The notes under the pieces are model-generated. The model was not told the origin of the DNA. It saw only the letters and a program-made list of their open reading frames with translations, and did not search any database. Source: Armatimonadota bacterium (GTDB lineage: Bacteria > Armatimonadota > JADLDR01). Taken from it: a stretch of 32,002 nucleotides of DNA. Position numbers and translations under genes: made by a program. Location: contig JADLDR010000119.1 in assembly GCA_020846535.1 (NCBI GenBank), positions 1 to 32,002 of the forward strand. Reading direction: 5' to 3'. Position 1 is the first letter of the stretch, and each line of letters starts with the position of its first letter. Positions 7,101-15,319 of the stretch are shown here, piece after piece.

Positions 7101-9593
7101 ATGCCCGATTACCAGCCGCTTGACCTGACTTCCTTCTATAACGCCGGGCCGGAAGTGTACGGGGAGAATGGCCGCTCTCCGGTCGGCAAACAGCTTTTTC
7201 ACGGGCTGCCTTTCTCTATAGGAGAAGGCCCTTCTTTTATCGCCTTCGGGCCGGGGCTTTCGGAAGGGCCGGTGGAAATCCCGGTGGGATGCGCGGCCCG
7301 CACCCTCATCTTCGCCCATGCGCTGCTGGAATCCGAGATCGAGGCAGGCGGGCCGGTGGGAGCGGAGGTCGCTTCCTACACTGTCCGATATGAGGACGGG
7401 GAGGCGGCGGCGCTTCCGGTCCGGGAACGCTTCGAGATCGGGCACTGGCCGCAAGGCTGGGGGCAAGGCCCTTTCCTGGCCTGGCCCGACCGGAAAAACG
7501 GCCTGCACGACCGCTACCAGGGGCACTGGTGGGCGACGGGATTCCGCCAGACGGAGGTGGCCCAGGGCTGGCCGCAGGGCTATTTCCTCTGGCCCTGGCG
7601 CAACCCTTCCCCGGAAAAGCCCATCCGCTCCATCGTCGTCAAGCCTGTTTCGGGCCAGAAGTTCGTGCTAGCGGCGGTCACCCTGGGGCATCCGGCGGAA
7701 GACCCCTTTGTCCGCACCCCGGCCCGCGAGGTGCTGCTGACCCTTCCCCAGTCGGAGGATGCGGAGAAGCGGTTCTCCCTGGCCGTGGAGGTGGACCGGG
7801 GCGTGGCGACCTACCCCTACCTGCTTCCCGAAACAGGGACGGAAAGCTTTCTGGAGGACGCCTTTGCAGGCTGGGGCCAGACTGCCAACCGGAAGAGCAG
7901 CCCGGCCTATGTGGAGATTGCCGCGATCCCTTCCGCCACCGTATCGGTCAGGCAGGGGGAGGAGGAGCTGGGCCGGGTCGGATGGGCGGATCTTCAGGAA
8001 AAGCGGACGGTGGAGCCTTCCCCGCGCCTGAAGGTGGAAGTGCTGCCGGAAGGCCGGAACTGGGTGCATACCACCGTTCTGGATGAGGATACCGGCCAGC
8101 CGATCCCCTGCCGCGTCCACTTCCGTTCTGTGCGGGGCATCCCCTACGCCCCGCACGGCCATCACGCCCACATCAATTCCGATATGGGGACCTGGCATAT
8201 CGATGTCGGCGGAGACCTCCGGCTAGGCCAGACGACCTATGCCTATATCGACGGGCGGTGCCAGGGCTGGCTTCCTCGCGGGGAGATCATTGTAGATGTG
8301 GCGCGGGGATTCGAATACAAACCTTTGCGGGCCAAAGTGACCATCCAGCCGGGCCAGCGGGAGCTGGTTTTGAAACTCAAGCGGTGGGCCAACCTCAATG
8401 AAGAGCGGTATTTCTCCGGGGATACCCACGTCCACTTCCTATCCACCCGGGGGAGCCACCTGGAGGCTTCGGGGGAGGACTTGAATGTGGTGAACCTGCT
8501 GCAATCCCAGTGGGGGCACCTTTTCACCAATACGGAGGAGTTTACCGGAGAACCGAGCGTTTCCGGAGACGGGCGCACCATCGTTTACGCCAGTCAGGAA
8601 AACCGCCAGCATATCCTGGGGCATATGATCCTGCTCGGTCTGAAGGAGCCGGTCATGCCCTGGTGTTCCGACGGCCCGGATGAGGCGGAGATGGCGGGCA
8701 CGATGGAAACCACGCTTTCCCACTGGGCCGACGCCTGCCACCGCCAGGGCGGGACCGTGGTGATCCCCCATTTCCCCAACCCCAACTGCGAGCCTGCGGC
8801 CCTGATCGCCACAGGCCGGGTGGACGCCCTGGAGATGGCCGCCTGGCACGGGGATTACAACCATATCGAATACTACCGCTACTTGAACGGCGGCTACCGC
8901 ATCCCCCTGGTGGGCGGCACGGACAAGATGACCAGCGAGGTTCCGGTGGGCCTTTCGCGCACCTATGTCTACATCCCGGAGGGCGAACCCTTCACCTATA
9001 ACAACTGGTGCAAATACCTGAAGCTCGGGAACACCTTCGTCTCCGCCGGGCCGATCCTCCGCTTCACGGTGGACGGGCAGCCCATCGGCAGCACGCACCG
9101 GCTGTCCGGCCCGGGAACCGTGGAGGTGGAGGCTTCGGTGAAGTCCATCTTCCCGGTGCATACCCTGGAAATCGTGCAGCAGGGCCGAGTGATCGCCTCT
9201 ACCCAGGAGGCGTCAGGCTCCCGAGAGATGCGCCTCACAACAACGCTCAGGGTGGAGGGAAATACCTGGCTGGCGGCCCGCTGCGGAGGCCCCGGCTACA
9301 GGCCCGTTCCCCATCACGACGAATGGGCGCGGGGCGTAATGGCCCATTCCTCCCCCGTCTATATCGCGGTCGGCGGAGACTACCGGCTCTTCGATACGGC
9401 GACGGCACAGTATATGCTGACCCTCCTAGACGGCGGCCTCTCCTACATCCGCCAGCGAGCGACCCACAGCGCCCCCGGCACGGCGCTTCACCCGCACGGC
9501 GAGGAAGACCACCGGAGCTACCTGGAGCGCCCCTTCCACGAGGCCATCGCCGCCGTCCACCGCAAGATGCACGAAGCAGGGGTGGCGCATTAA
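7101..9593 (+). CDS. CehA/McbA-type PHP-domain metallohydrolase, large
   Basis: The 830-residue product has a beta-rich N-terminal half (about 1-430) and a PHP-type metallohydrolase core. Metal-site motifs are GDTHVHF (440-446), PHFPNP near 556 and GGTDKMTS near 605, the pattern expected for a TIM-barrel metal site. The C-terminus (about 650-830) is again beta-rich. NCBI-style naming would be CehA/McbA family metallohydrolase, a group that includes carbaryl esterase, but most members have unknown substrates. No signal peptide is seen, so it is probably cytoplasmic. The start at 7101 is decided by a near-perfect GAAGGAGGTT directly upstream. It is preceded by the kinase remnant and followed by an inverted-repeat element 31 bp after the stop. 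It is monocistronic as far as can be seen. Confidence 0.7.
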   Translation: MPDYQPLDLTSFYNAGPEVYGENGRSPVGKQLFHGLPFSIGEGPSFIAFGPGLSEGPVEIPVGCAARTLIFAHALLESEIEAGGPVGAEVASYTVRYEDGEAAALPVRERFEIGHWPQGWGQGPFLAWPDRKNGLHDRYQGHWWATGFRQTEVAQGWPQGYFLWPWRNPSPEKPIRSIVVKPVSGQKFVLAAVTLGHPAEDPFVRTPAREVLLTLPQSEDAEKRFSLAVEVDRGVATYPYLLPETGTESFLEDAFAGWGQTANRKSSPAYVEIAAIPSATVSVRQGEEELGRVGWADLQEKRTVEPSPRLKVEVLPEGRNWVHTTVLDEDTGQPIPCRVHFRSVRGIPYAPHGHHAHINSDMGTWHIDVGGDLRLGQTTYAYIDGRCQGWLPRGEIIVDVARGFEYKPLRAKVTIQPGQRELVLKLKRWANLNEERYFSGDTHVHFLSTRGSHLEASGEDLNVVNLLQSQWGHLFTNTEEFTGEPSVSGDGRTIVYASQENRQHILGHMILLGLKEPVMPWCSDGPDEAEMAGTMETTLSHWADACHRQGGTVVIPHFPNPNCEPAALIATGRVDALEMAAWHGDYNHIEYYRYLNGGYRIPLVGGTDKMTSEVPVGLSRTYVYIPEGEPFTYNNWCKYLKLGNTFVSAGPILRFTVDGQPIGSTHRLSGPGTVEVEASVKSIFPVHTLEIVQQGRVIASTQEASGSREMRLTTTLRVEGNTWLAARCGGPGYRPVPHHDEWARGVMAHSSPVYIAVGGDYRLFDTATAQYMLTLLDGGLSYIRQRATHSAPGTALHPHGEEDHRSYLERPFHEAIAAVHRKMHEAGVAH

Positions 9594-9624
9594 GGGGAGT
9601 CCTATGGTGGATAAACGGTCATAC

Positions 9625-9716
9625 ATCGATGCAGTCTGCGAGCGGAGCGAAGCAATCTCCGGCGGTGTAAAAAACGAGATGGCTTCGTCGCTTCGCTCCT
9701 CGCAGACTGCATCGAT
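9625..9716. repeat. Dispersed inverted-repeat element, copy 2 (best preserved)
   Basis: The ends are exact complements: ATCGATGCAGTCTGCGAG at 9625-9642 and CTCGCAGACTGCATCGAT at 9699-9716. Internal segments (GGAGCGAAGCAATCTC and GAGATGGCTTCG) also pair imperfectly. The whole 92 bp can fold into one long hairpin. It begins 31 bp after the metallohydrolase stop and may also terminate transcription. It contains no coding sequence. Copies 1 (88) and 3 (28282) share the arm. Confidence 0.8.
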
Positions 9717-9805
9717 AGAACCCTATTTGCTCCTGTGAACCTTAAAATGTTTCAATTATTCTCTTGCTAACCCAAGTTGCCCCCTCGCCCGGTGCCGTTT
9801 TCCGC

Positions 9806-10133
9806 GGTAGGGGCGCGATGCATCGCGCCCCATAGCGATCCAGATCAGGGTGACTGTCCCGCCGGGGCGGGGTGCGGGACTTTGGCAGACCGTTCCCTAA
9901 CCCCCCGGCCCCCTTCCCGAAACGGGAAGGGGGAGTGGATGATGCCGTCAATGACCGCACCCTCTCTCCCCCTCTCCCCGGAGGCGCTCCGGCGCATCCC
10001 TTGGGTTTCGGGGAAAGGGGCCAGGGGAGGGCGGTCACCCAGGCCAGGGGAGAGCGGTCACCCCTCCCCCAGGAGCGGAGGATGTTTTACCTTATCTGGA
10101 TCGCGATGGGGCGTGATAAATCGCGCCCCTACC
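9806..10133. mobile_element. MITE-like element with 46-bp imperfect terminal inverted repeats
   Basis: The left arm 9806-9851 (GGTAGGGGCGCGATGCATCG...) matches the complement of 10088-10133 at about 39 of 46 positions. Each arm contains its own palindrome; the left one, 9810-9831, is a perfect 22-bp palindrome. The interior has further inverted repeats, for example CCCCCTTCCCG/CGGGAAGGGGG near 9910-9935. The four bases CCGC directly flank both ends (9802-9805 and 10134-10137), a possible but weak target duplication. No ORF in it looks real. It fills most of the 614-bp gap 9594-10207, which holds no gene. Confidence 0.6.
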
Positions 10134-10174
10134 CCGCATCGGCCTCAATTCGGGTGGGCAGCAACTCGGGTTAT

Positions 10175-10183
10175 TGCTACAAT
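10175..10183 (+). promoter_or_regulatory. Extended -10 promoter for the URO-D-like gene
   Basis: TG-C-TACAAT (10175-10183) is an extended -10 element. No good -35 is present 17 bp upstream. Transcription would start near 10190, directly before the AAAGGAGG ribosome site at 10193-10200, giving a leader of under 20 nt. Confidence 0.4.
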
Positions 10184-10207
10184 CACCCACCAAAGGAGGT
10201 AGTTTTC

Positions 10208-11335
10208 TTGACAGCAAAAGAGCGATATCTGGAGACGCTTCTCTTCGGGAAGCCGGACAAGGTGCCCTTTTCGCCGGGGGGGCCGCGGGAGTCGACCCTG
10301 AGAGCCTGGCGTGAGCAGGGTCTGCCGGAGGGGAAAAACTATTTCGAGGCCGTCTGCGAGACGGTCGGGATGCCCGTACCGGAGGGCGGCATGGAGTGGA
10401 TCCCGGTATCTTTCCAGATGATTCCGCAGTTCGAGGAAAAGGTGCTGGAACATAGAGACGGACACTACGTGGTGCAGGACTGGATGGGGGCCATCACCGA
10501 GATCTCCGATGAGTTCGACTACACCTACATCCGGGCCGCTCGAGACTTCGTGACCCGCAAGTGGCACCGCTTCCCGGTGCAGACCCGCGAGGACTGGGAG
10601 CGAATGAAGGAGCGTTTCCGGCTGGATACCCCGGGGCGATTCGCAGAGGATTTCGCCGGACGGTGCGCCGAGATCCGGAAGCGCGGCCTCCTGACGACCA
10701 CCCATGTCAACGGCCCCTTCTGGCAGCTTCGCGAATGGTGCGGCTTCGAGGGCCTCTGCACCCTCTTCATCGACGACCCGGAGTTCGTGCGGGAGATGGT
10801 CGTCTTCTGGCAGGAGTTCGTGGCGCAGATTCTGGAGCGGATCACGGCGCAGTTGACCCTGGGCAGGCTGGGCATTTCGGAGGATATGGCCTACAAGGCC
10901 CACAGCATGATCTCCCCCGCCATGACCCGTAAATACCTTCTCCCCTGCTACGAGCGGTGGGTCGGCATCGTCAAAAAGGGCGGCGGGCAGTTGATCGATA
11001 TGGATTCCGACGGGTATATCGGAGAGCTGATCCCGATCTGGATCGATGCAGGGATCAATGTCTGTTGCCCTATCGAGGTCGCCGCCCACAACGATATCGT
11101 GGAGTTCCGGGAGCGATTCGGAAAAAAGATGGCCTATACCGGCGGCATCGATAAGCGGGCGATGGCGAAAGGCGGGGTCGTGATGGAGGCGGAGGTGATG
11201 CGAGTGGTTCCCTCACTCTTCCAGGACGGCGGATTCATCCCCGGCTGCGACCACGGCGTCCCCCCGGACATCTCCTGGCCCGATTTTATCGAATACAGCC
11301 GCCTGCTGGCAAAATTGTGCGGGTGGGTTAAGTAG
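10208..11335 (+). CDS. Uroporphyrinogen decarboxylase (URO-D) family protein, non-HemE
   Basis: The 375-residue product begins TAKERYLETLLFGKPDKVPF, the usual opening of URO-D superfamily proteins. It carries the superfamily TIM-barrel signatures MAYKAHSMISPAM, LIDMDSDG, YTGGIDKRAM and GCDHGVPPD. It is not HemE: the substrate-binding N-terminal motif of true uroporphyrinogen decarboxylases is absent. This branch is abundant in Armatimonadota- and Planctomycetota-like genomes and is related to corrinoid-dependent methyltransferases, without an established substrate. The TTG at 10208 was chosen because AAAGGAGG lies seven bases upstream and family similarity starts exactly there. The longer upstream frame reads through repeat sequence. 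The DUF4838 gene follows after 25 bp and is probably co-transcribed. Confidence 0.8.
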   Translation: MTAKERYLETLLFGKPDKVPFSPGGPRESTLRAWREQGLPEGKNYFEAVCETVGMPVPEGGMEWIPVSFQMIPQFEEKVLEHRDGHYVVQDWMGAITEISDEFDYTYIRAARDFVTRKWHRFPVQTREDWERMKERFRLDTPGRFAEDFAGRCAEIRKRGLLTTTHVNGPFWQLREWCGFEGLCTLFIDDPEFVREMVVFWQEFVAQILERITAQLTLGRLGISEDMAYKAHSMISPAMTRKYLLPCYERWVGIVKKGGGQLIDMDSDGYIGELIPIWIDAGINVCCPIEVAAHNDIVEFRERFGKKMAYTGGIDKRAMAKGGVVMEAEVMRVVPSLFQDGGFIPGCDHGVPPDISWPDFIEYSRLLAKLCGWVK

Positions 11336-11360
11336 GCTATCTCAATCGAGGAGGATCATC

Positions 11361-13199
11361 ATGGCTCGCGCACTATGGGTGAGTATGGCGTTCGTCTGCC
11401 TGAGCGGAACGGTGGCGTCCTCTGCGCCGTGGACGAAGTGGCAGAACAGTCTGAAGCCGGGAGGGAAGCCCGCTCCGGCGCTGGCGCTGGCGGCGGGCGG
11501 GAAGACGGATTACCGCATCATCGTGGGGGCTTCGGCCTCTTCGGAGGAGTTGAAGGCTGCCGAAGACCTGGCCCTGTGGCTCAAAGAGATAACCGGGGCG
11601 GTTTTCCCGATTCGCAAAGATTCCGAGCCGGTGAAAAAAAAAGAGATTTCTATCGGGAAGACGAACCGGCTTGTGGAAACAAAAGGCATCGCGGGTCAAG
11701 ACCTGGGGGGCGAGGGATACACCATCGCCGTCCGGGGCCAAACGCTTTACCTGCTGGGCGGGACCGGGCGAGGCCCGATCAATGCCGTCTATGCCCTGCT
11801 TGAGGAGGACCTGGGCTGCCGGTGGTATGCGGGCAGTAGCAGCCGCATCCCGAAGGCCCCTTCCCTGAAGACAGCCGTGGCGACGCGCACCATCGTGCCC
11901 GCGCTGGAGATCCGGGACCCCTTCTACCGGGTCGCCTTCGATGGAACCTGGTCGCTCAGGAACCGCACCAACGCTCCCTCCGCAGTGGTTCCCGAGAAGT
12001 GGGGCGGGAATGTGGATTACGCCCTCTTCGTCCATACGGTTCACAGCCTGGTCCCGCCCTCCGAATACTTCGACAAGCATCCGGAGTATTTCATGATGGA
12101 CGGCTCCGGCAACCGGATCACCCAGCAGCTCTGCATGACCAATCCGGAGGTGGTCCGCATCGCCACCGAGAGCGTCCTCAAAACCCTGAAAGAGCATCCG
12201 TATTCGGAGATCATCAGCGTTTCCAAGATGGACGGGGGCGGCTCGTGCGTCTGCCCCAACTGCAAGGCGCTCGACGATGCCGAAGGGACGAATGCGGCCA
12301 GCCTCCTCTTCTTTGTCAACAAGATCGCCGAGGTGGTGGAGAAGGAATATCCGAAGGCCGTGGTGGATACCCTGGCCTACCTGGAGACCGTCGGGCCGCC
12401 GAAGACCATCCGCCCTCGCAAGAATGTGGCGATCCGCCTCTGCACCGATAACTGCATGTGGTCGCATCCCTTCACCCCCGCCCGGGAGATCGAGGCGTTC
12501 GACCAGGCCCTCAAGGGCTGGGCGGCCATCCACGACCGGATCCATATCTGGGACTACTGTGTCAACTTCAGCCACTACACGGCCCCGATGCCCAACATGC
12601 ATGCCATCGCGGACAACATCCGATATTTCTCGCGAAACCATCTGCGCGGCATCATGGAGCAGGGAGCCTACCAGTCGCCCGGCTCGGAAAGAGACCTGCT
12701 CCGGTCCTGGGTCTTCGCAAAGCTGATGTGGGATCCCACCCTGGACATGGATGCGCTCACCCAGGATTTCATCTGGGGCTATTTCGGGAAGGCGGCCCCG
12801 GCCATCGCGGAATATAACGCGCTCCTGGAGGCGGCAGGCCGCCAGCACGCGGAAGCCCTCAAAAACCCGCCGGGCGGCATCCGCTACCCGATGGATACGG
12901 TCTTCCTCTCTAAAGAGTTTCTCGACCGGGCCAGCGCCCTCTACGACCGGGCCGAAAAGCTGGCCGAAAACGACGAGATCCGCGCTCGCGTGGAGCAGGA
13001 CCGCATCCCCATCCTCTATGTCCTCCTGAGCCGCGGCCTGGAATTCGTCGGTCCATCCTACCCCGACCTGATCGAGCGATTCGAGAAAACGGCCCGCGCG
13101 GTCGGCCTTACCCACATCGCCGAAGGCCCGCCCGATGTGGAAGCCCGTATCCGCTCCTGGAAAGACGCCTGGCGAGCCGCCCAGGAAGGGAAGCCGTAG
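11361..13199 (+). CDS. Secreted DUF4838 domain protein (GH20-like N-terminal domain)
   Basis: The 612-residue product has a signal peptide (MARALWVSMAFVCLSGTVASSA). Residues about 50-165 form an alpha/beta domain like the N-terminal domain of GH20/GH67 enzymes: YRIIVGASASSEELKAAEDL, then GTGRGPINAVYALLEEDLGCRWYAG. The DUF4838 barrel follows, with the conserved PSEYFDKHPEYFMM segment and the cysteine triad C296-x-C298-x2-C301 (CVCPNC). DUF4838 proteins are thought to act on carbohydrates, but no activity is established. It starts at an ATG behind GAGGAGG, 25 bp after the URO-D-like gene. A paralogue with the same cysteine cluster is at 25845-28235. A small GC hairpin (CCCGGC/GCCGGG, 13230-13252) lies downstream without a T run. 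Confidence 0.85.
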   Translation: MARALWVSMAFVCLSGTVASSAPWTKWQNSLKPGGKPAPALALAAGGKTDYRIIVGASASSEELKAAEDLALWLKEITGAVFPIRKDSEPVKKKEISIGKTNRLVETKGIAGQDLGGEGYTIAVRGQTLYLLGGTGRGPINAVYALLEEDLGCRWYAGSSSRIPKAPSLKTAVATRTIVPALEIRDPFYRVAFDGTWSLRNRTNAPSAVVPEKWGGNVDYALFVHTVHSLVPPSEYFDKHPEYFMMDGSGNRITQQLCMTNPEVVRIATESVLKTLKEHPYSEIISVSKMDGGGSCVCPNCKALDDAEGTNAASLLFFVNKIAEVVEKEYPKAVVDTLAYLETVGPPKTIRPRKNVAIRLCTDNCMWSHPFTPAREIEAFDQALKGWAAIHDRIHIWDYCVNFSHYTAPMPNMHAIADNIRYFSRNHLRGIMEQGAYQSPGSERDLLRSWVFAKLMWDPTLDMDALTQDFIWGYFGKAAPAIAEYNALLEAAGRQHAEALKNPPGGIRYPMDTVFLSKEFLDRASALYDRAEKLAENDEIRARVEQDRIPILYVLLSRGLEFVGPSYPDLIERFEKTARAVGLTHIAEGPPDVEARIRSWKDAWRAAQEGKP

Positions 13200-13296
13200 C
13201 TCTACGCTCTGAAACAGTTGCGCTTTCGGCCCGGCTCAGCCTCCCTGCCGGGATCGAAGCATAACCATTTCTCAGTTTCGCGCCATTTCCCTCCAT

Positions 13297-13325
13297 TTGA
13301 CAATCTACCCCAGAATGCATATAAT
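13297..13325 (+). promoter_or_regulatory. Perfect consensus sigma-70 promoter
   Basis: TTGACA (13297-13302), an exactly 17-nt spacer, then TATAAT (13320-13325). Transcription would start near 13332, with GAGGAGG at 13334-13340 and ATG at 13348, so the leader would be only about 16 nt. It is the strongest promoter seen in the window, yet it drives a damaged gene. Confidence 0.75.
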
Positions 13326-13347
13326 GGAATCATGAGGAGGGGTGGCG

Positions 13348-15242
13348 ATGTCACCGGGAATCCGCATACTGCTGTGGATCTGGTCGGGATTGGCCGGGCT
13401 GGGGGGCATAACATGCCTGGCGCTGGCCTTCAGAAGCCGCGCCGCCTCCCGCCTGCGATGGTCTTCGGCGGCCCTCGCGTTTGCCTTGATGGCCGCCGCC
13501 GCTTTCTGGGGAGCCGCCCGGACGCAGCAGCCCCGGGCGCGGGACCGCTATTACGCCGCCCTGGACGACAAGCGGCGCGGCGACCTTGAATCCGCCCGTC
13601 AAAAACTGCGGGAAGCCCTCCGGATGAACCCCGGAGATCCCGCCGTGCGCCAGGAGATTGAGACTCTATCCCGACCCGCCCGCCCCGGTAGAAAAGAAGC
13701 ATCCTTTCGGCCCACCGCCGACGCCGGAACCGGCCCCGGATCCCAAGAAAAGCCCTGGCACCCTTTCCACGACCCCAGCCCTGTCAAAATTACGGCCTAT
13801 CGCCTCCGGGTGGCCCTCCGGCCCGAGGCGCACGGCCTGTCGGCCCGGGCCGACCTGACCCTGAGGGCGGCCCGATCTGTCCCGGAGATCCCGCTCAGCC
13901 TGGGGCTGGAGTTTCGCGTCACCGGGGCGCTCGACCCTTCGGGCAGGACGGTATCTGCCCGCCACACCAACGATTTACTCGTCCTCCGGGACAGGCTGCG
14001 GCAGGGAGAGAGAAAAACCTACCGGATTCTCTGGAAGCGAGCCGGAACAGGGGAGCGTCTCCAGGGCGGGGACGCCATCTCTCCCCGGGGTTCCTACCTT
14101 CGTCCGGAGGCGCGGTGGTATCCTGCCACCGGAGAACTGGATTTCCACAGCCCGGTGCGGCTGGCTCTGACCCTTCCGCAGGGGTATGCCGGCGTTTCGA
14201 TGGGCAGGCGCATTCCGGCCCCTCGGATCGGGGAAAGCGCCTCCATCGTCTGGGAAACCGAACGCCCGGCAGCCATGATTCCTCTGGCCGCAGGCCGCTA
14301 TGCGGTCAAGAGCTTGGTATCCGGGGCTGTGTCGATCCAGACCTATCTCTTCCCTCGCCACAAGCGCCGCGCTGACGCCTATCTTCAGGAGGCCCGCTCG
14401 ATTCTAGCCTTTTACGCCTCCCGGTTCGGCCCCTACCCTTTCAAAAAACTGGCGATTGCCGAGATCCCCTACTTTCCGGGCGGCTATGGCTCCACCTCCC
14501 TCCTGATGCTCACCGAGGACAGCTTCGATGAGAAGGCGCTTCCGGGCGGCTTTCTGGCGCTCGAGATCGCGCACCAGTGGTGGGGCAACTCCGTCTTTCC
14601 CCAGGGGCCTGGCTGCGACTGGCTCTCCGAAGCCTTCGCGGAATACGCCTCCTATCTCTACATGGAACATAAAGGCGGGAAACCCGCTCTAAAGAAAAGA
14701 AGTGTCTGCGCGATGCCGCCCGTTCCTACTGGGCCGACACCCTCAAGGGCTACGAGGAGTCGATAGCCGAAACCGACCCCTACGACCAGGCAGGGGCCTA
14801 CCGGGGCGTGATCTACTTCAAAGGAGCCTATGTCCTCCATTCCCTGCGCTCCGTGGTGGGCGATAAGGCGTTCTTCCGCATCCTGCGGGCCGCAGCGAGC
14901 AGACACGCCCACGGCAAGCTCGATATCGAAACTTATGTCGCGCTCAGCAAGGAAGTATCGGGCAGGCCCTTGAATGATTTCTTCGACGCCTGGCTGCGCC
15001 GCAGCGGGGCCATGCGCCTGAGCTACGGCTATACGGCCTCCCCGGGCGGCGTCGGCGCAACACAAGTGCGCCTGACCATCCGCCAGGAGGGAACGGTTTA
15101 TTCCGTCCCCCTGCAAGCGGCCCTGACCACCGACCGGGGCCGTTACATCGAAACGGTCCAATTCCAGGGCAGCCGGCAGACCTTAACGCTCGAAGTTCCC
15201 GGCGCGGTCTCTTCCGTGGATATCGACCCGGAGGAACAGTAG
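13348..15242 (+). pseudogene. Membrane-anchored M1 aminopeptidase-like protein, frame-broken, zinc site altered
   Basis: Two transmembrane segments (about 5-28 and 38-55) are followed by a TPR-like helix pair (about 68-105) and an M1-type beta domain. The catalytic region reads ALEIAHQWWGN...WLSEAFAEY. Spacing is exactly that of the M1 zinc site HExxH-x18-E (E406, H409, E428), but the first histidine is Leu405 (CTC where CAC or CAT is expected). At about 14689-14700 (TAAAGAAAAGAAG) the frame shifts by -1. The plus frame runs out to a stop at 14766, while the correct C-terminus continues as CLRDAARSYWAD to 15242. The ATG at 13348 is chosen for the GAGGAGG seven bases upstream. Both a frameshift and a missing ligand point to a decayed gene, although an indel error or a natural non-catalytic M1 homologue are alternatives. 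Confidence 0.7.
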
Positions 15243-15319
15243 CTCAAATACACGCCGCGCCTGCTCGGTTCCGATGAAGCGGTGGATAATCCTGCGCCGT
15301 CCGTAAGGAGGTAAGCCCA

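Noticed and set aside
10208-11335. hemE (haem biosynthesis).
   Set aside because: It belongs to the URO-D superfamily but lacks the HemE N-terminal substrate motif and sits away from haem genes.
11373-13115. 580-codon minus-strand ORF opposite the first DUF4838 gene.
   Set aside because: Same reason: shadow frame, no motif, no ribosome site.
14689-14700. Programmed -1 frameshift in the M1-like gene.
   Set aside because: The tract is A/G-rich but does not form a standard X-XXY-YYZ heptamer in the zero frame, and no stimulatory hairpin is evident; mutation or indel error is simpler.
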